From: DGNJ01 sp002388905
GTDB lineage: Bacteria; Pseudomonadota; Gammaproteobacteria; Pseudomonadales; Porticoccaceae
DNA: 64,000 nt
NCBI GenBank assembly: GCA_036843405.1
Contig: DAITSJ010000006.1
Coordinates: 89,158 to 153,157 of the forward strand
Reading direction: 5' to 3'
Part shown: piece by piece, positions 35,366 through 43,833 of the stretch
Layout of the letters: each line of letters begins with the position of its first letter
Numbering within the stretch: position 1 is the first letter of the stretch
The notes under the pieces: generated by a model
The model's database searches: none
The model's input: only the letters and a program-made list of their open reading frames with translations
Told to the model about the DNA's origin: nothing
Program-made: the position numbers and the translations under genes

Positions 35366-36871
35366 ATGACCGATTTATTGAGGTTCCTGAAACAACGATT
35401 GCCAACCACGGCGCCGATGGTAGGGGTAGCTGAAGGTCCTATCTTATGCCTGTCGGAACTGGACCGCCGGACATCCGCCCTGGCCACGGAACTGTCTGAG
35501 CGGGCCATTAATTGCCTGGCCCTGGATGCCGACAACGGTCCCGCCTGGCTTGTCGCCGACCTGGCCTGCCAGCGGGCCCGCATTCCCCTGCTCCCTTTGC
35601 CGGGTTTTTTCTCGGACAGCCAGAAGTGCCACGCCATGACCGCCACCGGGGCCGACGCCTTGATTAGCGACCGCACCTGCACTGCTTCCCGGTGGGGAAG
35701 GACTATTTTTCCGGTTGACGACAACGCCATGGTCCTGACGTACCTGCCGACCGGGCAGCGCGCCAACGACCGGTTACCCCCGGGCACCGGCAAAATCACC
35801 TTTACTTCCGGATCCACCGGTACTCCCAAAGGGGTTTGTCTGAGCAACGGGCAACTGCTGCACCAGGCCGCCACCCTGGCACTTGCGGCAGGCCAGGACA
35901 GCCCACGACACCTGTGCCTGTTGCCGCTGCCGATGTTGCTGGAAAATGTCGCCGGCGCTTACACAGCCATGGTCGCGGGCGGGCAGGCAATCGTCCCGGC
36001 CCTGGACCGCCTGGGCTTCAACGGCAGTACCCTGGTGGATCCCGGGGCCCTGCTCCGGGCTATCGACACGGCCGCACCCCAGACAATGATTCTGGTTCCC
36101 CGCCTGCTGGAAGTACTGGTTTCCGCCTGCGAACAGGGTTGGAGTCCCCCCGAAAGCCTCCGCTTCGTTGCCGTTGGGGGCAGCCGGGTGCCACCGGCAC
36201 AAATTCATCGGGCGCGCACGCATGGGATCCCGGTCTACGAGGGCTATGGCCTGTCGGAGTGTGCCTCCGTGGTAAGCCTGAACACGCCGGCCAACGACCG
36301 GCCGGGCACCGCCGGCAAACCCCTGCCGCACCTCACTGTCACCTTCGACCGTGGCGAACTGACAGTAGCCGGCAACCCCTTTCTCGGCTATGTCGGCGAG
36401 CCCCGGAGCTGGGGGCAGGAAACCGTGGCCACGGGCGACCTGGGCGAAATGGAAGACGGTTTTCTGGTCCTGCGGGGACGGCGCAAGAATCTCCTGGTGT
36501 CCAGTTACGGACGCAACATCAGTCCGGAATGGGTGGAGAGCGAAATACTGGCCGGCCCGGCCATCGCCGACTGCATCGTCTTCGGCGATGCCCGCCCCTG
36601 GCCGGTGGCGCTGGTCCAGGCTGCACCCGGCGCCACTGACCACGATATCAACCGATGGCTGGCGCACTGCAACCGGACATTGCCCGATTACGCCCGCGTT
36701 CACCGCTGGCAACACCTGCCATCCCCCCTGGCGGACGTGCCGGGGGCTCTCACAGCCAACGGCCGGCCCCGGCGGGAGGCGATCACCCGATACTACCGCC
36801 GGATTCTCGACGATCTATACGCGGAGGGAACCACCCTTCCCGCACACGCCTGTAAGGAGACTCTCGACTGA
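35366..36871 (+). CDS. AMP-forming acyl-CoA/acyl ligase (ANL superfamily)
   Basis: A 501-residue adenylating enzyme. The P-loop-like motif is TFTSGSTGTPKGV; A5 is YEGYGLSECA; A7/A8 are GDLGEMEDGFLVLRGRRKN; the expected A10 Lys region is short, with LTANGRPRREAI near the C-terminus carrying Arg at the usual catalytic-Lys place. It activates a carboxylic acid as acyl-AMP, which it then passes to CoA or another acceptor. The start ATG lies 4 bases after the preceding stop and the stop overlaps the next start by one base, so translation is coupled. Substrate likely fatty or beta-hydroxy acid; unproven. Confidence 0.85.
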   Translation: MTDLLRFLKQRLPTTAPMVGVAEGPILCLSELDRRTSALATELSERAINCLALDADNGPAWLVADLACQRARIPLLPLPGFFSDSQKCHAMTATGADALISDRTCTASRWGRTIFPVDDNAMVLTYLPTGQRANDRLPPGTGKITFTSGSTGTPKGVCLSNGQLLHQAATLALAAGQDSPRHLCLLPLPMLLENVAGAYTAMVAGGQAIVPALDRLGFNGSTLVDPGALLRAIDTAAPQTMILVPRLLEVLVSACEQGWSPPESLRFVAVGGSRVPPAQIHRARTHGIPVYEGYGLSECASVVSLNTPANDRPGTAGKPLPHLTVTFDRGELTVAGNPFLGYVGEPRSWGQETVATGDLGEMEDGFLVLRGRRKNLLVSSYGRNISPEWVESEILAGPAIADCIVFGDARPWPVALVQAAPGATDHDINRWLAHCNRTLPDYARVHRWQHLPSPLADVPGALTANGRPRREAITRYYRRILDDLYAEGTTLPAHACKETLD

Positions 36872-37539
36872 TGAGTTTTTATGATCTTCTAGTTAAAGAA
36901 ACCGAAAGCGACCGGACACGCCTGCTGCACGCCCCCCTGATCACCCGGGCGCTTGACGGCACCCTGACCCGGGAAGAATACCTCGCCTTTCTCGGGCAGG
37001 CCTACCATCACGTCAAACACACAGTGCCACTGCTCATGGCCACCGGCGCCCGCCTGCCGGACACCCGGGAATGGCTGCGCCGTGCAGTGGCTGAGTACAT
37101 TGAGGAAGAACTGGGCCACGAGGAGTGGATACTCAACGATATCGCCGCCTGCGGGGGAGACCGCGAGGCGGCCCGGCAAAGCCGGCCCGCCCCTGAAACG
37201 GAGCTGATGGTGGCTTACGCCTATGACACCGTGAACCGGGTCGACCCCTTGGGGTTTTTCGGCATGGTATTCGTCCTGGAAGGCACCAGCGTCCGGGTCG
37301 CTTCTCGCGCCGCCGAACGCATTCGGGTTTCGCTGCAGCTACCGGAATCGGCGTTTTCCTACCTGAATTCCCACGGCGCCCTGGACCTGGAGCACATGGA
37401 TTTTTTCGAGCAATTAATGAACCGGGTTGACGACCCCGGCGAGCAGGCCCGGATTATTCATTGCGCCCGGATGTTTTACCGCCTCTACGGCGACATCTTC
37501 CGCGACCTCACACGAAACCCGCTCGCCGCGGCGAGCTGA
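36871..37539 (+). CDS. Heme-oxygenase-like diiron/iron-containing redox enzyme (TenA/PqqC-like)
   Basis: A 222-residue all-helical protein of the iron-containing redox family. Candidate metal ligands appear in the right order: YHHVKH, EEELGHEEW, VLEGTSV, and HGALDLEHMDFF. Family members (UndA, BesC, SznF-type, CADD) use a transient diiron site and O2 to decarboxylate, desaturate or cleave small acids and amines. Its start overlaps the ligase stop, and the next gene follows by 9 bases. It most probably modifies the product of the ligase or GNAT-like protein. Confidence 0.8.
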   Translation: MSFYDLLVKETESDRTRLLHAPLITRALDGTLTREEYLAFLGQAYHHVKHTVPLLMATGARLPDTREWLRRAVAEYIEEELGHEEWILNDIAACGGDREAARQSRPAPETELMVAYAYDTVNRVDPLGFFGMVFVLEGTSVRVASRAAERIRVSLQLPESAFSYLNSHGALDLEHMDFFEQLMNRVDDPGEQARIIHCARMFYRLYGDIFRDLTRNPLAAAS

Positions 37540-37548
37540 GGGAAGAGC

Positions 37549-38334
37549 ATGGATATCACGGATCGAAATGTTCTGCTAACGGGCGCCAGCGGTGGCATCG
37601 GTACCGCCATTGCCGAGTGTCTCGCCGAACGGGGTGCCCGACTGACCCTGGCGGGCCGCAACAAGGAAAAACTCGACATTATGGCCTCGCGCCTCGGTGG
37701 CGGCCACCGCACGATCAGCGCCGATATTGCCACCCCCGGGGGCCGGCAGCGCCTGGTCGATGCCCTCGCCGGCGGGGAACCGGACATCCTGATAAACAAC
37801 GCCGGAACCCTGGATTTCGGCCTCTTCGATGAACAGGAGCCGGACCGGATCGAGGCCATGATACACCTCAACCTGCTCGCGCCCATCCTGCTGACCCGGG
37901 CACTGCTCCCCGCTCTCGAAAGCCGGCCGGAAGCGGCCATTGTCAATATTGGCTCCACCTTCGGCAGTATCGGGCACCCGGGTTTCGCCAGCTACTGCGC
38001 CGCCAAATTCGGCTTGCGAGGGTTCACCGAAGCCCTGCGCAGGGAACTGGCGGAAAGCAACATTCATATTCATTACCTGGCCCCTCGAGCCACCCGCACC
38101 GAATTGAACAGCCACCCCGTAACCGCCATGAATGAATCTCTCGGCAATGCCACGGACGACCCCGCCACGGTTGCGGCGGCCCTCGTCGAACTCATCGCCA
38201 GAGACAGGGGTGAAAATCGCTATATGGGATGGCCCGAAAAACTCTACGTGCGCATTAACAGCCTGCTGCCCGGCCTGATCGACAGGGCCCTGGCCAGGCA
38301 GTTGCGCACCATACGCGATTTTGCCAGAGAGTAA
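37549..38334 (+). CDS. SDR family oxidoreductase (SDR5)
   Basis: A 261-residue SDR with TGASGGIGTA, AGRN after strand 2 (Arg suggests NADP(H)), NNAG, NIGSTFG and YCAAK. The C-terminus extends with a hydrophobic, membrane-associating tail typical of the retinol-dehydrogenase/fatty-acyl reductase-like SDRs. AAGAG-type ribosome site precedes the ATG. It closes the four-gene unit and presumably reduces a ketone or aldehyde of the product. Confidence 0.88.
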   Translation: MDITDRNVLLTGASGGIGTAIAECLAERGARLTLAGRNKEKLDIMASRLGGGHRTISADIATPGGRQRLVDALAGGEPDILINNAGTLDFGLFDEQEPDRIEAMIHLNLLAPILLTRALLPALESRPEAAIVNIGSTFGSIGHPGFASYCAAKFGLRGFTEALRRELAESNIHIHYLAPRATRTELNSHPVTAMNESLGNATDDPATVAAALVELIARDRGENRYMGWPEKLYVRINSLLPGLIDRALARQLRTIRDFARE

Positions 38335-38356
38335 CCCGCAACCCGGAGATCACCCC

Positions 38357-39013
38357 ATGAACGCAATAACCCGCAATCTCGCCGTCGTACTTGTATTCGC
38401 GGCCCTGAGCCTGAGTCTCGACACCCTGGCCGACCAGTCAGGCGACATACGTCACCTCCAGAGCCGCTGGGCTGAGGTCAACTATCAGTTGGCCGGCAAG
38501 GCTCAGAAAACGGCGTTTGAACAATTGATCGAAACAGCCGAGCAAACGACAACCCGCCACCCCGAGAGTCCCGAGGCCTGGATCTGGAGCGGTATCATCA
38601 AATCCAGCTATGCCGGTGTCGCCGGGGGCCTGTCCGCACTCAAGTACGCCAAGGCGGCAAAAAGCGATCTGGAAGCGGCCATGAACATCGACGATTCGGC
38701 GCTGTCCGGCTCCGCCTATACGAGCCTGGGCACGCTTTACGCACAGGTGCCGGGCTGGCCCCTGGGTTTCGGCAACGACAAGAAAGCGGAAAAAATGTTG
38801 AAAAAGGCCGTATCCCTCAACCCGAACGGCATCGACAGCAATTATTTCTATGGCCGCTTTCTCGCCGACGAAGGCCGTTATCAGGAAGCCCGGACCTATC
38901 TGACCAGGGCCCGGCAGGCGCCGTCCCGACCCGACCGCCCCCTCGCCGACGCGGGGAGACACGAGGAAATCGATAAAGCACTGGCGGAAGTGGGGGCAAA
39001 ACTCGCAAAATAG
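38357..39013 (+). CDS. Periplasmic TPR-like protein
   Basis: A 218-residue protein with a signal peptide (MNAITRNLAVVLVFAALSLS..., cleavage about DTLA|DQ). The remainder is helical with TPR-like spacing (PESPEAWIWSGIIKSSYAG, AYTSLGTLYAQVPGWPLGFG, KMLKKAVSLNPNGIDSNYFYG, GRYQEARTYLTRAR). GGAGATC precedes the ATG. It stands between SDR5 (22 bases) and the response regulator (5 bases), so it likely belongs to the signalling/iron segment as a periplasmic scaffold. Precise function unknown. Confidence 0.78.
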   Translation: MNAITRNLAVVLVFAALSLSLDTLADQSGDIRHLQSRWAEVNYQLAGKAQKTAFEQLIETAEQTTTRHPESPEAWIWSGIIKSSYAGVAGGLSALKYAKAAKSDLEAAMNIDDSALSGSAYTSLGTLYAQVPGWPLGFGNDKKAEKMLKKAVSLNPNGIDSNYFYGRFLADEGRYQEARTYLTRARQAPSRPDRPLADAGRHEEIDKALAEVGAKLAK

Positions 39014-39018
39014 CAGGC

Positions 39019-39678
39019 ATGCAGATCTTATTGGTTGAAGACGACCTGCCACTCGCCCGCAGCCTGGTTTCCGCACTCCGGGACAAGGGCTATGTGGTCA
39101 ATCATGTGGATCGTGGCAAACTTGCCATCACCGCCCTCAATACAGAGCGGCCCGACATCGTCGTGCTCGATCTGGGCCTGCCGGACATGGATGGTATCGC
39201 CGTACTCAAGGCGTTGAGACAGAACGACAAGGAGCTCCCGGTTCTGCTGCTCACCGCGCGGAACACAATCGAAGACAAGGTCGCGGGACTGGACAGTGGT
39301 GCCGACGACTACCTGGCCAAGCCATTCGACATGCCTGAATTGCTGGCACGCCTGCGTGTACTGGAACGGCGCCTGAGTTCCGTGCGCTCAACGGAAATCA
39401 CCGTTGGTGAGGTCAGTCTTGACCCGGTGCACTTACAGGTAACCCACCGCGGCGAGCCCCTGGAGCTATCCAGGCGTGAATATATGCTTCTCAAGTGCCT
39501 GATGGAAAACGCCGGCCGGGTCATGACCCGCGCCGGCCTCGAGTCGCGCTTGTATAGCTGGGGCGAGGAAGTCGCCAGCAACACCCTGGAGGTTCACGTC
39601 CACCATCTGCGCAAGAAACTGGGCGCGGACTTTATCAAGACCGTGCGCGGCGTGGGGTACAGGATTCCCCGACAATGA
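39019..39678 (+). CDS. OmpR-family response regulator, QseB/PmrA subgroup
   Basis: A 219-residue regulator. The receiver has the acidic pair D8/D9, phospho-acceptor D51 (VVLDLGLPDMDG), the Thr of LLLTAR and Lys of LAKPF. The winged-helix output ends NTLEVHVHHLRKKLG...VRGVGYR, and the LYSWGEEVASN segment is characteristic of QseB/PmrA-type proteins. It overlaps the kinase gene by 4 bases. Candidate binding boxes of the type this subgroup uses are seen at 34564 and 44678. Confidence 0.92.
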   Translation: MQILLVEDDLPLARSLVSALRDKGYVVNHVDRGKLAITALNTERPDIVVLDLGLPDMDGIAVLKALRQNDKELPVLLLTARNTIEDKVAGLDSGADDYLAKPFDMPELLARLRVLERRLSSVRSTEITVGEVSLDPVHLQVTHRGEPLELSRREYMLLKCLMENAGRVMTRAGLESRLYSWGEEVASNTLEVHVHHLRKKLGADFIKTVRGVGYRIPRQ

Positions 39679-40988
39679 GGTCGATTCGTACTTTCCTGAT
39701 CGTGGCCACGGTGGCGACCATGACCCTGGTTACCTTTGTCGCCGCGGTCCAGGGCTATCGCTCCGGGCTGCGGGAAGCGGAACGTCTCTTCGACAGCCAG
39801 CTCCAGGAACTGGCCCGGTTGGCTGCCAACCTCGGCCCGGGCTCGGAAGATCTTGGCTACCCCCGCCACCAGGTATACCAGTTATGGCAAAACGGCATGC
39901 TGCGGGCGAGGACACCCAATGCGCCGTCCTCGGCCATCGGGAGTCTTGAATCCGGTTTCGACTACGCGAATTTCGCAGGACACCGCTGGCGAACCCTCGC
40001 CCAATATCACCCGGAAAAAGATCTGACGGTGGTGGTCGCCGCCCGCACCGATGTGCGCTTCGCCATGGCCGAGGGGATGATCATCGAAGCGGTCACCCCC
40101 ATCGTCCTGAGCATGCCCGTAGCCGCGCTGCTTATCTGGCTGATAGTCGGATACGGCCTGGGACCGCTGCGGGAACTGGCGGGCCGGCTGCGGGACAAGG
40201 AACCCAGGGACCTGGGCCCGGTAGTACTGCGTGACAATCCCCGGGAACTGGATCCGGTTCTTCATTCCATTAATGGCCTGCTTGAACGTCTTGAGGCGTC
40301 CTTTGAAAGAGAGAAACGTTTCGCCTCGGATGCCGCCCACGAACTGCGTACGCCGCTAAGCGCCCTTAAGGTGCAACTTTATAATATCGAACGACAACTG
40401 CCGAGACATTCGGAGGAATTCCGGCAGCTACAGGACGGAGTGGACAGGATGGGACACCTGGTGGAACAGATCCTCGCCCTGGACCGGTCGACTCTGACAC
40501 AATTCAATGCAGCACTGGAGACCGTCAATCTTACCGATCTCGCCAGGGAGGCCATTGTCGATGGCTATCCGTCGATTGAGCGCAAGAATCAGAAGATCGA
40601 GTTGACCGGGGAGACCTGCCGCATCCGGGGCGACCGGTTTGCCCTGGAGACCCTTTTGGCAAACCTGATCAGCAATGCCAGCAAATACACCCCGGCGGGC
40701 GGCGAGATTGTCCTCGATACCCGCCCGACAGCGGAGGGAGTGATATTGACCGTCGAGGACAGCGGGCCCGGTATTCCGGAGGAGGAGAAGCAACGAATAT
40801 TCGAGCGCTTCCACCGTTTGAGCGGCGACCGCCACGCCTCCGGTGAAAGTGGCTGCGGCCTGGGTCTGGCCATTGTCAGGAACATCGCCAACCTGCATGG
40901 TGCCGGCGTCGATGTGGGGCGATCCCGCTTCACCTCCGGTGCGGCCTTCCGCATCATTTTCCCCCGACAATCCGATAAGGAAGACTGA
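39675..40988 (+). CDS. Sensor histidine kinase, QseC/PmrB subgroup
   Basis: A 437-residue membrane kinase. It has a first transmembrane helix (about 7-27), a periplasmic loop of about 125 residues, a second helix (VTPIVLSMPVAALLIWLIVG), a HAMP-like linker, the H-box DAAHELRTPLSALK and the ATP-binding N, G1 and G2 boxes (NLISNASKY, DSGPGIPEE, GCGLGLAIV). The ATGA overlap with the regulator shows coupled translation. The signal is unknown; the neighbouring FTR1 permease suggests iron or another metal. Confidence 0.92.
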   Translation: MRSIRTFLIVATVATMTLVTFVAAVQGYRSGLREAERLFDSQLQELARLAANLGPGSEDLGYPRHQVYQLWQNGMLRARTPNAPSSAIGSLESGFDYANFAGHRWRTLAQYHPEKDLTVVVAARTDVRFAMAEGMIIEAVTPIVLSMPVAALLIWLIVGYGLGPLRELAGRLRDKEPRDLGPVVLRDNPRELDPVLHSINGLLERLEASFEREKRFASDAAHELRTPLSALKVQLYNIERQLPRHSEEFRQLQDGVDRMGHLVEQILALDRSTLTQFNAALETVNLTDLAREAIVDGYPSIERKNQKIELTGETCRIRGDRFALETLLANLISNASKYTPAGGEIVLDTRPTAEGVILTVEDSGPGIPEEEKQRIFERFHRLSGDRHASGESGCGLGLAIVRNIANLHGAGVDVGRSRFTSGAAFRIIFPRQSDKED

Positions 40989-40993
40989 CCATC

Positions 40994-41326
40994 ATGTCCC
41001 GGCTTCATTTGCTACTGCTACCGTTGCTGGCGGCCGTGAGTGTCGGTGCCGCAATGGCCGAAACGCCCGTCATCCGCATAGAGATACGGGACCACCTGTT
41101 CTACCCCGACCATGTAAAAATCCCGGCCGACACCAAAGTTAAACTGCTGGTACATAACACCGACCCCACTCCCGAGGAATTCGAGAGTTACGAACTGAAC
41201 CGGGAAAAAATTATCGTCGGCGGCAGCCGTGCGGTTATTTTCGTGGGCCCCCTGCCCCCCGGCGAATACCCTTTTTTCGGGGAGTTTTATCCGGAAACCG
41301 CCCAGGGCAAAGTTATTGCCGAGTGA
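40994..41326 (+). CDS. Periplasmic cupredoxin-fold protein (EfeO-cupredoxin-like)
   Basis: A 110-residue protein with a signal peptide (cleavage about GAAMA|ET) and a beta-rich domain that matches the small cupredoxin module of EfeO-type proteins (RIEIRDHLFYPDHVKIPADT, EEFESYELNREKIIVGG, GEYPFFGEFYPETAQG). Blue-copper ligands are missing: there is no Cys or Met in the C-terminal ligand loop. It therefore more likely binds iron or another metal through the acidic and Tyr residues. It is 5 bases after the kinase and 8 before FTR1, so it probably delivers iron to that permease. Confidence 0.83.
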   Translation: MSRLHLLLLPLLAAVSVGAAMAETPVIRIEIRDHLFYPDHVKIPADTKVKLLVHNTDPTPEEFESYELNREKIIVGGSRAVIFVGPLPPGEYPFFGEFYPETAQGKVIAE

Positions 41327-41334
41327 GACCACCC

Positions 41335-42123
41335 ATGCTGCTATCTTCCGTCATCCTTGTCCTGCGGGAAATTCTTGAAGCCGCCCTGATCGTCAGCATA
41401 CTGCTGGTTTTCTCCCGACAACTGGCCCTGTCGGGCCGGTGGATCGGCACGGCCCTGGTCGTGGGCCTTCTGGGCGCGACCATCTACGCCGCACGAATCG
41501 GTGAGGTGTCGGACTGGTTCGGTTATGTGGGCCAGGAAGTGGTTAACGCCACCATGCAACTGATCCTCTGCGGCCTGGTTGCCGCCTTTATCCTCCTGTT
41601 ATACCGGCAGCGGCGCCGGGCCCTATCCTGGCTCATGGCCCTGGTCCTCGTCCTTTCCCTGACCCGCGAAGGCTCGGAAATCCTGATCTATTACAGCGGC
41701 TTTCTTCACCAACCGGAACTGCTGGCCCCGGTCCTGCTCGGGGGCGGGCTGGGCACCGGTATTGGCCTCAGCGCCGGTGCCCTGCTCTACTATGGACTGA
41801 TGGCCCTGAGGCCGCTCTACCGCCAGCGCCTTAGCCTGGTGCTGCTGGCCCTGTTCGGGGGCAATATGGTCTCCCAGGCGACTCTACTGCTGATCCAGGC
41901 GGACTGGCTTCCCGCCGGCGGCGCGGTATGGGACAGCAGTACCTATCTTCCGGACCAGTCCGTGGTCGGCCAATTGCTCTACGCACTGGTCGGCTATGAA
42001 GCGACGCCATCGGGGCTGCAGACAGCCGGCTATCTGGGAGCGACGGCTGTGCTGCTGTTCCTGCAGTGGCCTTTCTGGCGGCCCTCTTCTGAACCGAGAC
42101 TATCACAGGCACTGAAACCATGA
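41335..42123 (+). CDS. FTR1 family high-affinity iron permease
   Basis: A 262-residue inner-membrane protein with seven helices. Both RExxE iron-translocating motifs are seen: REILEAALI in helix 1 and TREGSEI in helix 4. The ATG at 41335 is chosen over a GTG at 41323 because that GTG overlaps the preceding stop and adds no helix. FTR1/EfeU imports Fe3+ (or Fe2+ after oxidation) and needs a partner; here the partner is the small cupredoxin in place of full EfeO, and no EfeB peroxidase is present. Its stop overlaps the next gene by 4 bases. Confidence 0.88.
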   Translation: MLLSSVILVLREILEAALIVSILLVFSRQLALSGRWIGTALVVGLLGATIYAARIGEVSDWFGYVGQEVVNATMQLILCGLVAAFILLLYRQRRRALSWLMALVLVLSLTREGSEILIYYSGFLHQPELLAPVLLGGGLGTGIGLSAGALLYYGLMALRPLYRQRLSLVLLALFGGNMVSQATLLLIQADWLPAGGAVWDSSTYLPDQSVVGQLLYALVGYEATPSGLQTAGYLGATAVLLFLQWPFWRPSSEPRLSQALKP

Positions 42124-42842
42124 AGTCCAACACTGCCTTTTCCCGAGGCACTATCGCCGCGACCCTGTTGTTCCTGCCTCTAACCTTATGTGCCGACGGC
42201 GTCGTTATCGACAGGATCTATCATCCTTACGTCCAGCCCCTGGAGCGCGAGCTGGAGTGGCGCGCCGTGCACCAGGACAACCAACCGGGCCGTCCGGACC
42301 GACAACAACTGCACCGGCTGGCCTACGGCCAGTCCCTCAATGACCGCTGGTTTGCCGAGGTTTACCTGGTGGGCGAAAAATCGGCGCGGGACTCTTTCGA
42401 TATCGAAGGCTACGAACTGGAAGCTCTGTGGCAACTCACCGAACAGGGACAATACTGGGCCGACTGGGGCCTGATAATGGAACTGGAAAAAAGCGCCCAC
42501 GACGACATCTGGGAAGCCAGCGCAGGCTTGATTGCCGAAAAGGAACTGGGCCGCTGGAGCCTGACCGGCAACTTTTTCCTAAGCCAGGAATCGGGCGGCG
42601 ACATCGACGACGAACTGGAGAGTTCCCTGGGGTTGCAGGCACGGTTTCGTTACTCGCGCCTTCTGGAACCCGCCCTCGAATTTTACAGCGGTGAGGATAC
42701 ACGGGCCCTGGGACCGGTCCTTTTGGGCAGCATCAACCTGGCACCCCGACGAACGCTGCGCTGGGAGGCCGGCGTGATCTTCGGCCTCGACGCCGACAGT
42801 CCCAACCGGACATTGCGGCTGTTGCTGGAATACGAATTCTGA
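42120..42842 (+). CDS. Predicted outer-membrane beta-barrel protein
   Basis: A 240-residue protein with a signal peptide (through LTLCA) and alternating amphipathic strands ending in the aromatic residue of LLLEYEF, the usual outer-membrane signature. Segments such as FAEVYLVGEKSARDSF and SLTGNFFLSQESGGDID look like barrel strands with loops. I do not recognise a family. Start overlaps FTR1 (ATGA), so it is likely part of the iron operon, perhaps letting metal or a complex through the outer membrane. Confidence 0.72.
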   Translation: MKSNTAFSRGTIAATLLFLPLTLCADGVVIDRIYHPYVQPLERELEWRAVHQDNQPGRPDRQQLHRLAYGQSLNDRWFAEVYLVGEKSARDSFDIEGYELEALWQLTEQGQYWADWGLIMELEKSAHDDIWEASAGLIAEKELGRWSLTGNFFLSQESGGDIDDELESSLGLQARFRYSRLLEPALEFYSGEDTRALGPVLLGSINLAPRRTLRWEAGVIFGLDADSPNRTLRLLLEYEF

Positions 42843-42854
42843 ACGAGAGCCGCC

Positions 42855-43502
42855 TCAGGTTTCCCGGGCATAAATTCGCAGGTGAAGACTGTTGAGAAAA
42901 CGCCTGACCGGCACATCGCCACGCGGCGCAAACCCCTGATCGGCAAAAAACCGGTCAAGCTCTTCCGGCCGGGTCGGATGTTGCCGAGAACGCTTGCCGC
43001 CCAGTGCTGCCCGCAGGCGACGCTTGATGGAGGTGAACGACCAGGGGTGGAGATAGGAGATCAGCACATAATGCCTCGCCACGCGGCACAGTTCTCCGAC
43101 AACCCTTGCGCGGACCTCGTCATCCGGGAGATGGTGGTACAGACGAAAACACAGGACCGCATCGAAACTTCCGGCCCCGTAGGTCATGGCCTCCAGGTCA
43201 TTAATTTCGATCCGGCATTCGAGGCCGGAGCTCGCCACCTCGCGACGGGCGACTTCCACCACGCCTTCGCCCAGATCGGCGCCCACCGCCGCGTAGCCAT
43301 GGGCGGCCAGCAGCAGGGTCGCCCGGCCAGTGCCGCAGGGAATATCGAGGAAACGGCTCAGCGCCGGTAATTTGTCCAGGGCCCGCTCGATAGTCCTCAT
43401 TTCCAGCCGGTGCCGGGCCGGTTTGCGCTCGAGGTATTTTTCGGCGGTTTCTATATCGCGCTTGATACGCGATTTATAGGCAGGAGCCTCCAGATCAGAC
43501 AT
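42855..43502 (-). CDS. Class I SAM-dependent methyltransferase
   Basis: A 215-residue enzyme with motif I FLDIPCGTGRAT, motif II GADLGEG and motif IV SFDAVLCFRLYHHLPDD. Substrate unknown; the late segment YLHPWSFTSIKRRLRA is common to lipid/UbiE-like methyltransferases near LPS genes. AAGGA precedes the ATG; that site overlaps the edge of the 323-bp repeat element next to it. It originally lay directly downstream of the InaA-like kinase, which suggests joint action on a cell-surface lipid. Confidence 0.85.
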   Translation of the reverse strand: MSDLEAPAYKSRIKRDIETAEKYLERKPARHRLEMRTIERALDKLPALSRFLDIPCGTGRATLLLAAHGYAAVGADLGEGVVEVARREVASSGLECRIEINDLEAMTYGAGSFDAVLCFRLYHHLPDDEVRARVVGELCRVARHYVLISYLHPWSFTSIKRRLRAALGGKRSRQHPTRPEELDRFFADQGFAPRGDVPVRRFLNSLHLRIYARET

Positions 43503-43510
43503 AGGTTTCC

Positions 43511-43833
43511 TTAGGGCCTGTTCACACTAATAGGATTGCACCTGCTGGAAGCCATTTTTGCCTCCAGCTAGGCGGAAGAAGCGAAGTTTAGTCATTCTAA
43601 ATGAGCGACTGACAACAACGCTGGGGGCAAAAAGGGCTCCAGCCCTTCGGGTTGTGGCTAAAAATCCACCACTCTTCGTTACTCGGACCCAAAGCACTCG
43701 CTGCGCTCGCGGGGCCAGCTTTCGTTCATTTGGAACAACCAAACTACTCTCCTCGCGCCCGCGCGGCGGACCGCTCGATTGGTGAATTTTTAGTCACAAC
43801 AGGCGTAATTCAATTAGTGTGAACAGGCCCTAA
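43511..43833. mobile_element. MITE-like element, 323 bp with 21-bp perfect terminal inverted repeats
   Basis: Both ends carry the same 21-bp sequence in inverse (43511-43531 and 43813-43833), starting TTAGGGCCTG and ending in CACACTAAT, with partial complementarity continuing a few bases inward. The interior has short open frames that do not resemble a transposase. Outer TA/TTA might be the target duplication. It is non-autonomous as seen here; the mobilising transposase is not in the window. Confidence 0.8.

Noticed and set aside
43527..43785. Small frames inside the 323-bp repeat as genes
   Set aside because: They run through non-autonomous repeat DNA with no transposase motif.
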